Assembly (NCBI RefSeq): GCF_040744945.1
Contig: NZ_CP160453.1
Span: forward strand, 2,294,001 to 2,358,000
Source: Saccharothrix sp. HUAS TT1
GTDB taxonomy: Bacteria; Actinomycetota; Actinomycetes; Mycobacteriales; Pseudonocardiaceae
Reading direction: 5' to 3'
DNA length: 64,000 nt
Below, one piece after another: positions 43,808-52,577 of the stretch. The translations under genes and the position numbers were made by a program. Each line of letters begins with the position of its first letter. Positions within the stretch are counted from its first letter, which is position 1. The notes under the pieces were generated by a model, which ran no database searches, had not been told where the DNA came from, and saw only the letters and a program-made list of their open reading frames with translations.

Positions 43808-44203
43808 GTGCTGGCCGCGATGCGCGCGGCGGCGGCCGGCCTCTCGGCGCTCCTGGTGCCGCTCAGGCCGCCGCCGGACGAGGCCGAGGAGCCCGAGGTG
43901 TCGATGGCGGAGCACGCCGCGCGGACCCGGGCGGACGGGCTGCCCGCGGACCGGTGGCTGCGGACCCGCGTGCGGGCCGGGGGACGGGTCGAGGGCATCG
44001 CGTGGTGCTCGTCCACCGTGCAGGCGACGCCGGCGCGGTGGCGGGAGTGGACGGGGCTGCCGTTCGACCGGGACGGGCCGGTGGTCGTGCCCGGCGCGCC
44101 GGCCCCGGTGCTCGTGTCGACGTCACGCAACGTCGCCGTGTACGTCGAGGCGAACGTCCGGGTCTCCCACCCGGCGCCGGCGGTCAGGCGGCCTGCCAGG
44201 TGA
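43808..44203 (+). CDS. Hypothetical protein, possibly 5'-shifted or frameshifted
   Basis: An open frame of 131 residues with strong third-position GC bias (VLAAMRAAAAGLSALLVPLRPPPDE onwards, then RWREWTGLPFDRDGPVVVPGA). No recognised family. Start unclear: GTG 43808 or ATG 43820. Coding-like sequence in another frame upstream (43700-43785) suggests that the true gene begins earlier and is broken by an indel near the G-run at about 43785; that upstream part overlaps the rfbD terminator, which argues against it. Overlaps the convergent Imm1-like gene by 20 bases. Confidence 0.4.
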   Translation: MLAAMRAAAAGLSALLVPLRPPPDEAEEPEVSMAEHAARTRADGLPADRWLRTRVRAGGRVEGIAWCSSTVQATPARWREWTGLPFDRDGPVVVPGAPAPVLVSTSRNVAVYVEANVRVSHPAPAVRRPAR

Positions 44204-44624
44204 CCGACCCGGGCCGTCGAGCGGTGGCGAGGAAGTCCTTCAGCGCCGCCGCCAGCACCTCCACCGGGACGCCCGCGCCGGCCGGGTAGTCGACGTGCTC
44301 CGAGCGGTGCTCCGGTGACGCCGGGTCGCCCGCCAGGGTCGAGTAGTCGTGGTCCGGGTCGGCGTGGGTGAGGTAGCCGTAGCCCTGGTGCACGGCGGCG
44401 GTGACGTCGTGGTCCGGGAGCTGCGCGCTGCCCGGCGCGCCGAGCAGGCCCTCGGTGTCGGTGATCGACCCGCGGTCCTGGTGCTCGATCACGGCCGGGC
44501 CCGCGCCGGGTTCGGCCAGGCGGGCCAGGAGGGTGTCGACGTCCTCCGGCGTGGCGACGGTCATCCCGTCCGCCGCGGCGGCGTCGTGCTCGTCGGTGAT
44601 CGGCCAGACAGCCGTGAAGCTCAT
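44184..44624 (-). CDS. Imm1-like immunity protein
   Basis: A 146-residue cytosolic protein. The C-terminus (VPVEVLAAALKDFLATARRPGSVTWQ) and the central GYGYLTHADPDHDYSTLAGD resemble the Imm1 family, which protects against deaminase-type polymorphic toxins. No toxin gene is adjacent, so it may be an orphan protecting against toxins from neighbours. ATG 44624; the start is not supported by a clear ribosome-binding site. Confidence 0.6.
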   Translation of the reverse strand: MSFTAVWPITDEHDAAAADGMTVATPEDVDTLLARLAEPGAGPAVIEHQDRGSITDTEGLLGAPGSAQLPDHDVTAAVHQGYGYLTHADPDHDYSTLAGDPASPEHRSEHVDYPAGAGVPVEVLAAALKDFLATARRPGSVTWQAA

Positions 44625-44897
44625 GGCGGAATCATCGCAGTGGACGCGCTGAGTGACCACCGGAGGGGCCGGTTGCGCCGTTGGGGTGGAGTCGGATTGT
44701 CGCACTGGTTTTGCGCTCCACCGGTGCGAGAACCTTTCCGCCATGTCCGCGATCGGGCGTTCCCCTGAAGCAACCGCGCCTCGTCCTGAAGGCGAGCGGC
44801 AGCGGTTCCTGCGTCGCGTCTGTGCCGTGACGGGATCACGACAGATCTCCTGGAGTGTCCTCAAGCCCGCCCAAGTCGACCGGCAACCCGGGCACTC
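44625..44897. other. 273-base gap with no supported gene
   Basis: Between the Imm1-like gene and the SdpI-like gene, both leftward. A rightward open frame (44653-44901) has no ribosome-binding site, poor codon pattern and no family resemblance. I see no clear promoter or repeat. Confidence 0.4.
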
Positions 44898-45239
44898 CTA
44901 GCGCGGGTCCTCCCGCGCCGCGCGGGAACCCCGCACCACGCCCAAGACCAACGGCGGCAGCATCCCCACGCCGGTCGCGATGACCACGGCGAGCAGCGCG
45001 CCGTCGGTGGGCGCGAACCACGCCACCACCGCACCGATCACCGCGATGCCGCCACCGACGACCGTGGGCAGCCCCGCGGCCTTGTTGGCGGCCCGGAACG
45101 CCGTGTCGCTGCTCATGGTCGCGGGGGTTCGGAGACCCGCGAAGCGGTTGCGCGGCAACCGTTCGGTGAGACCGAGGTAGCCGACGACCCCGACGACCAC
45201 GCCGCCGAGCGCGAGGATGAGTGGCAGGAAGACGTCCAT
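44898..45239 (-). CDS. SdpI-family membrane protein
   Basis: A 113-residue protein with three hydrophobic segments (about 4-22, 58-75, 82-102). The motif LPRNRFAGLRTPATMSSDTAFRAANKAAG is the SdpI/YhfL signature. SdpI proteins can confer immunity to secreted killing factors. ATG 45239. Lies beside the Imm1-like gene on the same strand. Role here unproven. Confidence 0.78.
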   Translation of the reverse strand: MDVFLPLILALGGVVVGVVGYLGLTERLPRNRFAGLRTPATMSSDTAFRAANKAAGLPTVVGGGIAVIGAVVAWFAPTDGALLAVVIATGVGMLPPLVLGVVRGSRAAREDPR

Positions 45240-45289
45240 GCCACGATCGTGCCCGAGCCCGACCGGGAACTCACGTCACCGCCGCCCGC

Positions 45290-46375
45290 TCACCGCCCCG
45301 CGGCACGCCGGTAGGCCGTCAGCGTCGCCTGCGCGGTCCGGCGCCACGTGAACTCCGCCGCGTGCGTCCGCCGGGCGGCCTGCGCGGCGGCTGTGGGCGG
45401 CGCCTGCACGGCGTCCTCCATGGCCGAGGCCAACGCCTCCACGTCACCCACCGGCACGTGCGCGGCGTGCCCGCCGGCCACCTCGCGCAGCGCCGCGACG
45501 TCCGTGCACACCACGGGCACGTTGCACGCCAACGCCTCCAGCACCGGCAGCCCGAACCCCTCGTCGCGCGACGGCAGCACGAGCGCCGCCGCACCCGCCA
45601 CGACGCTCCGCAGGTCCACGTCGTTCAGGTACCCGGTCCGCACCACCCGGCCGTCCGAGCCGACCGCGTGCGGCCCGGCCAGCACCAGCGGCGGCAGGGA
45701 GGGGCGCGCCGCGTGGGCCGCCAGCAGCGTCCCCAGCCCCTTGCGCGGCCCGCCCGCGCCCACGAACAGCAGGTACTCCGACGGCAGCCCCAGCCGGGTG
45801 CGCAGCGCGGGCGACGGCGGGCGCGAGGCGAACCACGCCGGGTCGACGCCCAGCGGCGTCACGACGATCTTCGCCGCGGGCACGCCCAGCCGCTCCTCGA
45901 CCACCTCGGCCACGGCGCGGGTCGGCGTGCAGACGACGTCCGCCCGGGTCGCCGACTGCCGCACCAGCTCGGGCAGCCTGCGGTCCGACGGCGGCAGGTC
46001 GCCGGGCGCGTCCAGGAACGCCAGGTCGTGGATGGTCGTCACGCCGCCGGCGCGGATCGCGGGCGGCAGGACGAAGTTGGTCGCGTGCACCACGTCGGTC
46101 GGCCCGGCCAGGAACTCCACCGGCGGGAACGGCACGCGCAGCCAGAACTGCCGCAGCAGGCGCGCCGACACCGGCAGGCCGCGGGCGACGACGTCGTGCG
46201 GCAGCACGGTCCGCAGCGCGCGCCACCCGCGCAGGGTGAACGCGACCGCCCGCACGTCGACCTCGTCCAGCATCGACGCCAGCTCCTCGGCCAGCGCCGC
46301 GGTGTACCGGCCGATCCCGGTCCGCTGCCCGAGCAGCGGGGTGCCGTCGATCAGCACCCGCAGCGGCCTAGCCAC
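45290..46375 (-). CDS. GT4-type glycosyltransferase
   Basis: A 361-residue GT-B fold enzyme. It has an N-terminal IDGTPLLGQRTGIGRYTAALA, the nucleotide-sugar motif LLFVGAGGPRKGLGTLLAA and the acceptor/donor motif LPSRDEGFGLPVLEALACNVPVVCTDV (EX7E). Substrates unknown; probably adds a sugar to an envelope polymer. GTG 46375 overlaps the 3' end of the bifunctional transferase gene by eight bases; the two are co-transcribed. Confidence 0.88.
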   Translation of the reverse strand: MARPLRVLIDGTPLLGQRTGIGRYTAALAEELASMLDEVDVRAVAFTLRGWRALRTVLPHDVVARGLPVSARLLRQFWLRVPFPPVEFLAGPTDVVHATNFVLPPAIRAGGVTTIHDLAFLDAPGDLPPSDRRLPELVRQSATRADVVCTPTRAVAEVVEERLGVPAAKIVVTPLGVDPAWFASRPPSPALRTRLGLPSEYLLFVGAGGPRKGLGTLLAAHAARPSLPPLVLAGPHAVGSDGRVVRTGYLNDVDLRSVVAGAAALVLPSRDEGFGLPVLEALACNVPVVCTDVAALREVAGGHAAHVPVGDVEALASAMEDAVQAPPTAAAQAARRTHAAEFTWRRTAQATLTAYRRAAGR

Positions 46376-48860
46376 GGCCGCGCAACTTCTTCAGCACCCG
46401 GCCGGTCGCCCGCCGGGCCAGCTCACCGGGACCGCCGGCGGCCAGGTACTCCTTGACCAGCGCCACGTCCCGCTGCACCTTCTCCCGCGGGCCGAGCGGC
46501 CGGTTGCGCACCATGAACGACGACCCGGGCAGCCGGTCGGCGGCGGGCCGCGGGTTGCGGCAGAACCCGGTGAGCGGCGCGAGCACGTTCTCCCAGGTGA
46601 ACCGCTCCCGCACGACCGCGATCCGCTCCGCGCAGGCGGCCGCGAACGCGGTGTCGTACATGGCCCTCTCCAGGGCGTCGGCCAGCGCGTCGGGGTCCTC
46701 CGACGGCACCACGACGCCCAAGCCCTCGGCCCGCACCAGGTCGGCGAACGAGTCGCCGTCCGTGGTGACGATCGGCAGCCCGGCCCACAGGTAGTCCAGC
46801 ACCCTGGTGCGGAACGCGAACGTCGTCTCCACGTGCTCGTAGTGCGTGGTCACGCCCGCGTCCGCGTCCAGCAGCCAGTTCTGCCGGTCCTGGTAGGGCA
46901 CCCACGTCTCGTTGAAGAACACGTGCGTCCCGACCAGGTCGAGCCGCTTGGCCAGCGCGCGGGTCTGCCCGGCGACGTCCATGTCCGGCACCTCGGGGTT
47001 GGGGTGCTTCATGCCGAGGAACACCAGCCGCGCGTCCGGCCGGCGCGTCCGCAGCCGGTCGACCGCCCGCACCAGCGTCAGCGGGTCGAACCAGCTGTAG
47101 ACGCCGCCCGCCCACAGCACGACCTTGTCCGACTCGCCGATGCCCAGCGTGGACCGCAGCCCCGGCCCGGTGCGCTGCGGCGGCTTGCCCGGCAGCCCGA
47201 ACGGCACCTCGGCCAGCAGCGACCGGACCGTCGGGTCGTTGTCGTACAGCGACGGCGTGAGCCTGCCCAGCGCGGTCAGGTGGCCGAGCCAGAAGTGCCG
47301 CTGCCGCTGCGACGCGCACAGGAAGAAGTCACCGCGCGCCAACTGGTTGTTGATCACCCTGGTGACGCCGACGAGGTCCAGCTCGCGCTGCTCGTCGGTG
47401 GCGTCCTTGCCCTGCTCCAGCAGCTCCAGGTGCATCGGGTCGTAGATGTCGCAGACCACGACCTTGGTCGACGTCGGCTTCTTCAGCTCCGGCACGAACT
47501 CCAGCACGTGGCCCTGGAGCACGACCACGTCGGCCCAGTCGACCTGCGGGCCGAGGTCGTGCCTGCCGACCTTCTGCACCGGGAACGACGACTCGGGCGG
47601 CGCGCACAGCGGGTTGACCGTGACCAGCCGCACCTCGTGCTCGCCGGACAGCACGTCGGCCATGTGCCACGCCCGGATCGCCGGGCCCGCCATCTTCTCC
47701 GAGATGGCGTCGCCGGTGATCACCAGCACCCGGCGCGGCCGGCCGAACACCTCGTCCAGCCCGAACACGTCGACCAGCACGTCGTGCGCGGCCAGGTAGC
47801 GGGGCAGCGGGTAGGCGGGCTCCATCGCCTTGCGCATCAGCGGCACCAGGTCGGCGTCCGACACCCTGCGGGCGGCCTGCTCGGCCTTCCGCGACTCGGC
47901 CAGCGACGGCAGCAGCTCGACGAACTGGTCGATCGCGAGGAACCCGGCCAGCGCCTGCCGCGGCACCGGCACCGGCGCCCGGTCGTCGGCCGGGTCGGCG
48001 GGGCGGCGGGTGATCTCCAGCTGGGTGGCGTCCAGCTCGCCGCGCGCGGTGGCCCGGCGGACCACCAGGGCCAGCGCGGCGGGCAGCACCCTGGCCAGCG
48101 TCTCGTCCGAGAAGTTCTTGTAGAGCGCGGCGAGCGCGTTGCGCTCCAGCAGGTACAGCTCCCGACTGGTGTCCACATCGGACATCGACGCGTGGTGCTT
48201 GTGGTAGGTCAGGGACGTGGGCGCGTAGCGGACCCGCCAGCCGCGCAGGTTCATCCGCCAGCCGAGGTCGACGTCCTCGTAGAACATGAAGAACCGCTCG
48301 TCGAACCCGCCCAGCTCGCGGAACACCGCGGTCCGCGCGACCAGCGCCGAACCGGTGCCGAACAGCACGTCGCGCGGGGTGTCGTGGGAGCCGTCGTCCG
48401 GTTGGCCCGCGTGCCGCTTGTAGCCCATGCCGAACCAGGTGAGGCCGCCGTCCACGAAGTCGATCTCGCGGCCGTCCCAGTCGAGCACCTTGCTGGCCAC
48501 CGCGCCCACCGCGGGCTCGGCGCGCAGCACGCGCACCGCCTCGCGCAACCACTGCGGGTGAGGACGGGCGTCGTTGTTGAGGAACGCGACCACCGACCCG
48601 CGCGCGCCGCGCACCCCCAGGTTGCAGCCGCCCGCGAAGCCCAGGTTGGCGGGCGCCTCGACCACCTCGGCGTTCGGCGCGGCGGCGCGGATGCGCTCCG
48701 CACTCCCGTCGCCCGAGGCGTTGTCGACCACGATGACCTGCAGTTTGTCCGCCGGGTAGGCCAGCTCGCCGAACAACGTGCGCAGGCAGGTGATGGTGTC
48801 GTCGGCGCCCCGGTAGTTGACCACGACGACCGATACGTCAGGCAGGGTCCCTTGCTCCAC
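46368..48860 (-). CDS. Bifunctional GT2-GT4 glycosyltransferase
   Basis: An 830-residue fusion. Residues 1-260 are a rhamnosyl-type GT2 (SVVVVNYRGADDTITCLRTL, VDNASGDGSAE, NNDARPHP, FFMFYEDVDLGWRMNLRGW). The middle (about 270-360) is a helical link. The rest (about 370-830) is a GT-B/GT4 transferase (LVITGDAISEKMAGPAIRAWHMADVLSG, VVLWAGGVYSWFDPLTLVRAV, LPIVTTDGDSFADLVRAEGLGVVVPSEDP). One protein could add two sugars in turn to a growing envelope glycan (inference). GTG 48860. Confidence 0.88.
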   Translation of the reverse strand: MEQGTLPDVSVVVVNYRGADDTITCLRTLFGELAYPADKLQVIVVDNASGDGSAERIRAAAPNAEVVEAPANLGFAGGCNLGVRGARGSVVAFLNNDARPHPQWLREAVRVLRAEPAVGAVASKVLDWDGREIDFVDGGLTWFGMGYKRHAGQPDDGSHDTPRDVLFGTGSALVARTAVFRELGGFDERFFMFYEDVDLGWRMNLRGWRVRYAPTSLTYHKHHASMSDVDTSRELYLLERNALAALYKNFSDETLARVLPAALALVVRRATARGELDATQLEITRRPADPADDRAPVPVPRQALAGFLAIDQFVELLPSLAESRKAEQAARRVSDADLVPLMRKAMEPAYPLPRYLAAHDVLVDVFGLDEVFGRPRRVLVITGDAISEKMAGPAIRAWHMADVLSGEHEVRLVTVNPLCAPPESSFPVQKVGRHDLGPQVDWADVVVLQGHVLEFVPELKKPTSTKVVVCDIYDPMHLELLEQGKDATDEQRELDLVGVTRVINNQLARGDFFLCASQRQRHFWLGHLTALGRLTPSLYDNDPTVRSLLAEVPFGLPGKPPQRTGPGLRSTLGIGESDKVVLWAGGVYSWFDPLTLVRAVDRLRTRRPDARLVFLGMKHPNPEVPDMDVAGQTRALAKRLDLVGTHVFFNETWVPYQDRQNWLLDADAGVTTHYEHVETTFAFRTRVLDYLWAGLPIVTTDGDSFADLVRAEGLGVVVPSEDPDALADALERAMYDTAFAAACAERIAVVRERFTWENVLAPLTGFCRNPRPAADRLPGSSFMVRNRPLGPREKVQRDVALVKEYLAAGGPGELARRATGRVLKKLRGRG

Positions 48861-48907
48861 GCGCTAACTCTGCCTCATCACGCTCCGCAGCGTGCGGTCG
48901 CGGTGAC

Positions 48908-49300
48908 TTACGCCTCCGCGGCCGGCTCGGGGCCCGACCCCGGCTCGACGTCCTCGGGCGGGGGCGCGGTCGGGAGGCTGTCGCGGTGCCACTCGACGGT
49001 GATCTTGACGTGCGCCTCGGCGGAGGACTTGGCGATGGCCAGCGCGGCGCTGGAGCTGACCTTGAGGCCGATCTCGACGGCCACCTTGTCCGGGCGCGGC
49101 GACGGCATGCTGCCGATCCTGGTCGCGACCGACCTGGCCACCTTCTTCGCCCGCTCGATGCCGCTCTCCAGCGTCTCCTCGGCCCGCTCGACGGCCGCGT
49201 CCCAGCGCTTGCCCGCGCGCACCAGGCCGTCGTGCTCCTCGTCCAGCTCGAACGGCACCAGGTCGCCGTCCTCGGTGCGCACCTCGACGTACTCGGTCAT
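48908..49300 (-). CDS. CU044_2847 family (trypsin-co-occurring domain) protein
   Basis: A 130-residue protein. Pattern TEYVEVRTEDGDLVPFEL at the start and PDKVAVEIGLKVSSSAALAIAKSSAEAHVKITVEWHRDS in the middle match the CU044_2847/trypco1 family, small beta-rich proteins that occur with protease and NLR-like conflict systems. The C-terminal tail is Pro/Glu-rich. ATG 49300 with GAGGAG. It lies between two glycosyltransferase genes, with no protease beside it. Confidence 0.75.
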   Translation of the reverse strand: MTEYVEVRTEDGDLVPFELDEEHDGLVRAGKRWDAAVERAEETLESGIERAKKVARSVATRIGSMPSPRPDKVAVEIGLKVSSSAALAIAKSSAEAHVKITVEWHRDSLPTAPPPEDVEPGSGPEPAAEA

Positions 49301-49329
49301 CCCGCTCCTCGTCCGCGCCACCGGGCCGG

Positions 49330-50250
49330 TCAGCGGCCGGCCCACTCGCGCCACACGGCGCTCCTGGACACCTTGGCACGCCGGCCGATCGCGGATCGCT
49401 GGACCAGGGTGGCCGGCAGCCCGCCGACCACCTCCAGCAGCACCCGCAGCCGGAGCCCGACGCGGAAGTTCTCCGCGTCGGGCACGCCGCGCCGCACCGG
49501 CAGCAGGGCGGTGATCACCGCGAACCTGGCCAGCTCGCGCAGCGCCGTGCCCGGCGGGGCGCAGCGCAGGAGGGTCAGCAGCCGGTTGCGCTCGTTCCAG
49601 CGGTGGAACCGGCGGGAGCCGGGCCGGGTGCTCGCGCCGTGCCGGTGCCGCGCCCGCGCGGGGCCGACCGACAGCACCCGGTGACCGGCCAGCCGCAGCC
49701 GCCACGCCGTGTCGGTGTCCTCGTAGTAGCAGAAGAACGCGGCCGGGACGCCGCCCACCTGCTCCAGCGCCGCCCGCCGCAGCAGGGCGGCGCCGCCGCA
49801 GAACCCGAACACCTCGTGACCGGCCCGCACCAGGTCGGCGCCGTGCCCGTCGGCGGTGAGCCGGACGCCCACCGACTGGGTGGAGCCGTCGGCCAGCACC
49901 AGGGACGCGCTCGCGGCGGCGGCGCCGGGGTCGGCGTCGAGGGCGTCCTCCAGGGCGGCGAGCCAGCCGTCGTCGGGCACGGCGTCGTCGTTCAGCCAGG
50001 CCACGTACTCGGTGGTGACGCCGGGCAGCGCCGCGGCCAGGCCGCCCGCGTAACCGCGGTTGACCGGCAGGCGCAGGGTCCGCGGGCGGCTCGGGTGCGC
50101 GGCGACCAGGTCGGCCGTGCCGTCGTCGGAGGCGTTGTCCACCACGAGTGTCCGATGTGGACGTTGCCGGGCGAGGGCGTCGAGGCAGGCGGTGATGTGC
50201 TCGCGGCCACGCCACGTCACCACGACCACCGTCGTGCTGTGGTTCGACAC
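49330..50250 (-). CDS. GT2-type glycosyltransferase
   Basis: A 306-residue GT-A fold transferase: VVVVTWRGREHITACLDAL, VDNASDDGTAD, the DxD-type AWLNDDAVPDDGW and FFCYYEDTDTAWRLRLAGH. Similar to rhamnosyl and galactosyl transferases of envelope glycans. Divergent from the next transferase gene with 20 bases between, so promoters overlap. GTG 50250. Confidence 0.88.
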   Translation of the reverse strand: MSNHSTTVVVVTWRGREHITACLDALARQRPHRTLVVDNASDDGTADLVAAHPSRPRTLRLPVNRGYAGGLAAALPGVTTEYVAWLNDDAVPDDGWLAALEDALDADPGAAAASASLVLADGSTQSVGVRLTADGHGADLVRAGHEVFGFCGGAALLRRAALEQVGGVPAAFFCYYEDTDTAWRLRLAGHRVLSVGPARARHRHGASTRPGSRRFHRWNERNRLLTLLRCAPPGTALRELARFAVITALLPVRRGVPDAENFRVGLRLRVLLEVVGGLPATLVQRSAIGRRAKVSRSAVWREWAGR

Positions 50251-50270
50251 GGCGTGAGACGGTACGCGAC

Positions 50271-51308
50271 GTGCCGAACCTGGTTGTGCTGACCGAGCAG
50301 TTGCTGGCGCCGGTGCCCGGCGGCACCGGCCGGTACACCCGCGAGCTGGCCGCCGCGCTGGCCGCCACCGCGCCCGCCGGGTGGACCGTGACGGGCGCGG
50401 TGAGCAGGCACGCGGACGTGTCGGCGGCCGTGGTGCCCGGTGTGGCCGGTCCGCGCGTGCTGCCGCTGCCCCGGCGTGCGCTGGTCGCGGCGTGGGAGCG
50501 GGGCGTGCCGTACTGGCCGGGCGGCGACTCGGTGCACGCGTTCACGCCGTTCGCGCCGCCGCGCGGGCGGGTGGTGGTGACCGTGCACGACACCGTGCCG
50601 TGGAGCCACCCGTCGACGCTGACCGGGCGCGGTGTGGCCTGGCACCGGCGGGTGATCGGCCGGGCGACGGCGCGGGCGGGCGCGGTCGTGGTGCCGACGT
50701 CGGTGGTCGCCGAGGAGCTGCGGCGGTGCGCGCCGGGGCCCGCGCCCATCCACGTGGTGGGAAACGGGGTGACGGCGTTCCCGCCCGAGGAGCCGGTGCC
50801 CGTCCCGCCGCGGTACGTGCTGGCGATCGGCACGATCGAGCCGCGCAAGGGCTTCGACCTGCTGGCGGACGCGACGGCCGAGCTGGGCGTGCCGCTGGTC
50901 GTGGTCGGGCCGCAGGGCTGGGGCGGGGTCGACCTGCGTGCGCCGCACGTCCACCTGCTGGGACGGCTGAGCGACGCGCAGCTGGCGTTCGTGCTGCGCC
51001 GCGCCGCCGTGCTGGCCGCGCCGAGCCTGGCCGAGGGCTTCGGGCTGCCGGTGGTGGAGGCGATGGCGGCCGGTGTGCCGGTGGTCCACTCCGACGCGCC
51101 CGCGCTGGTCGAGGTGGCCGGCGGCGCCGGGGTCGGGGTGGCCCGCGGCGATCGTGCGGCGCTGGTCACAGGACTGCGGTCGGTGCTGTCCGATTCGTCA
51201 CTCGGTGACCGGTTGGTCGCTGCCGGTCGACAGCGGGCCGAAGCGTTCACCTGGGAAAACGCTGCGCGGTCGGTGTGGGCGGTCCACCTGGGGCTGTTCC
51301 GGCCCTGA
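50271..51308 (+). CDS. GT4-type glycosyltransferase
   Basis: A 345-residue GT-B enzyme: LAPVPGGTGRYTRELAAALA, VTVHDTVPW, LAIGTIEPRKGFDLLADAT and APSLAEGFGLPVVEAMAAGVPVVHSDAPAL (EX7E). Acceptor unknown. GTG 50271. Followed by another GT4 gene 56 bases later. Confidence 0.88.
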   Translation: MPNLVVLTEQLLAPVPGGTGRYTRELAAALAATAPAGWTVTGAVSRHADVSAAVVPGVAGPRVLPLPRRALVAAWERGVPYWPGGDSVHAFTPFAPPRGRVVVTVHDTVPWSHPSTLTGRGVAWHRRVIGRATARAGAVVVPTSVVAEELRRCAPGPAPIHVVGNGVTAFPPEEPVPVPPRYVLAIGTIEPRKGFDLLADATAELGVPLVVVGPQGWGGVDLRAPHVHLLGRLSDAQLAFVLRRAAVLAAPSLAEGFGLPVVEAMAAGVPVVHSDAPALVEVAGGAGVGVARGDRAALVTGLRSVLSDSSLGDRLVAAGRQRAEAFTWENAARSVWAVHLGLFRP

Positions 51309-51364
51309 ACCGTTTTGCGCCAATCCCGGTCAACCCGGCGTTCCGCCGCCGTACCCTTCACCGC

Positions 51365-52510
51365 GTGTCACCCGTCGAGCCCAGCGTGCTGATCGACGCC
51401 ACCGCCGTTCCAGCCGACCGAGGTGGCGTCGGTCGGTACGTGGATTCCCTGGTGGCCGCGCTGGACGCGGACGGCGCGCGGATCAGCGTGGTGTGCCAGC
51501 CCCGCGACGCCGAGCTCTACTCGTCGCTGGCCCCCGACTCGCGGATCATCCCGGCGACCGACGCGGTGGCGACCAGGACCGCCCGGCTGACCTGGGAGCA
51601 GACCACCCTGCCCCGGCTGGTGAACCGGCTCGGCGTGGCGGTCGTGCACTCGCCGCACTACACCGTGCCGCTGGCCAACCGGGTGGCGTCGGTCGTGACG
51701 CTGCACGACGCGACGTTCTTCACCGACCCGGTGCTGCACTCGTCGGTCAAGGCGCGCTTCTTCCGGGCCTGGACCAGGGCCTCGCTGCGCCGGGCCGCGC
51801 TGTGCGTGGTGCCGTCGCGGGCCACGGCCGACGAGCTGGCCAGGGTCGCGGGCGCGGACCGGCGGCTGCTGCACATCGCCCAGCACGGCGTGGAGACCGA
51901 GCGGTTCCACCCGCCGACGCCCGAGGAGGTGACCGCCGTCCGGCGGTCGCTGTCGCTCGGCTCGGCGCCGTACGTGGCGTTCCTCGGCGCGCTGGAGCCG
52001 CGCAAGAACGTGCCCGCCCTGATCCGCGGCTTCGCGCAGGCGGTCCGCGACCGGCCGAACCCGCCGGCGCTCGTGCTGGCCGGCCAGCCCGGCTGGGACA
52101 GCCAGGTGGAACGCGCGCTGGACGCCGTGCCGCACCGGGTCCGGGTGATCCGGGCCGGCTACCTGCCGTTCCCCTCGCTGGCCGGGTTCCTCGGCGGCGC
52201 GGAGGTGGTGGCGTACCCGTCGCTCGGCGAGGGGTTCGGGCTGCCGGTGCTGGAGGCGATGGCGTGCGGCGCGGCCGTGCTGACCACCCGGCGGTTGAGC
52301 CTGCCCGAGGTGGGCGGCGACGCGGTGGCGTACTGCGGCGTCGGCGCCGGTGACATCGCGGCGGCGTTGACCGAGCTGCTGGACGACCCCGCCCGGCGGG
52401 ACGAGCTGGCCGCCTCGGCGGTCGTGCGGGCGAAGGACTTCTCCTGGTCCACGTCGGCGGCCCGGCACCGGTTGGCCTACGAACGGGCCGCGCGCTCCCA
52501 CCGCCGCTGA
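51365..52510 (+). CDS. GT4-type glycosyltransferase
   Basis: A 381-residue GT-B enzyme resembling the previous one: LIDATAVPADRGGVGRYVDSLV, HSPHYTVPLANR, VAFLGALEPRKNVPALIRG and YPSLGEGFGLPVLEAMACGAAVLTTRR. Probably a paralogue acting in the same glycan. GTG 51365 fits the family start. Its end lies 67 bases before the DUF4396 gene. Confidence 0.88.
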   Translation: MSPVEPSVLIDATAVPADRGGVGRYVDSLVAALDADGARISVVCQPRDAELYSSLAPDSRIIPATDAVATRTARLTWEQTTLPRLVNRLGVAVVHSPHYTVPLANRVASVVTLHDATFFTDPVLHSSVKARFFRAWTRASLRRAALCVVPSRATADELARVAGADRRLLHIAQHGVETERFHPPTPEEVTAVRRSLSLGSAPYVAFLGALEPRKNVPALIRGFAQAVRDRPNPPALVLAGQPGWDSQVERALDAVPHRVRVIRAGYLPFPSLAGFLGGAEVVAYPSLGEGFGLPVLEAMACGAAVLTTRRLSLPEVGGDAVAYCGVGAGDIAAALTELLDDPARRDELAASAVVRAKDFSWSTSAARHRLAYERAARSHRR

Positions 52511-52539
52511 AAGACCCCTCGTCCGAGGTGCCTTCCGGC

Positions 52540-52577
52540 TTGCGCCTTGGATACCCCCAGGGGGTATAGTTCGCCGC
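52540..52577 (+). promoter_or_regulatory. CsoR-like operator overlapping the DUF4396 promoter
   Basis: A perfect palindrome ATACCCCC-A-GGGGGTAT (52551-52567), the pattern bound by CsoR-type copper-sensing repressors. It overlaps a -10 element TATAGT (52565-52570) and has TTGCGC (52540-52545) as -35 with a long 19-base spacer. The -10 lies seven bases before the ATG at 52578, so the transcript should start at the start codon (leaderless). Copper control is inference. Confidence 0.7.

Noticed and set aside
43654..44289. Alternative rightward frame after rfbD
   Set aside because: Its first codons form the rfbD terminator, and codon bias switches to another frame after about 43785.
44653..44901. 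Rightward small gene
   Set aside because: No ribosome-binding site, weak codon pattern, no homology recognised.
45348..49514. Very long rightward open frame across two glycosyltransferase genes
   Set aside because: Antisense to well-supported genes with GT motifs; composition is not protein-like.
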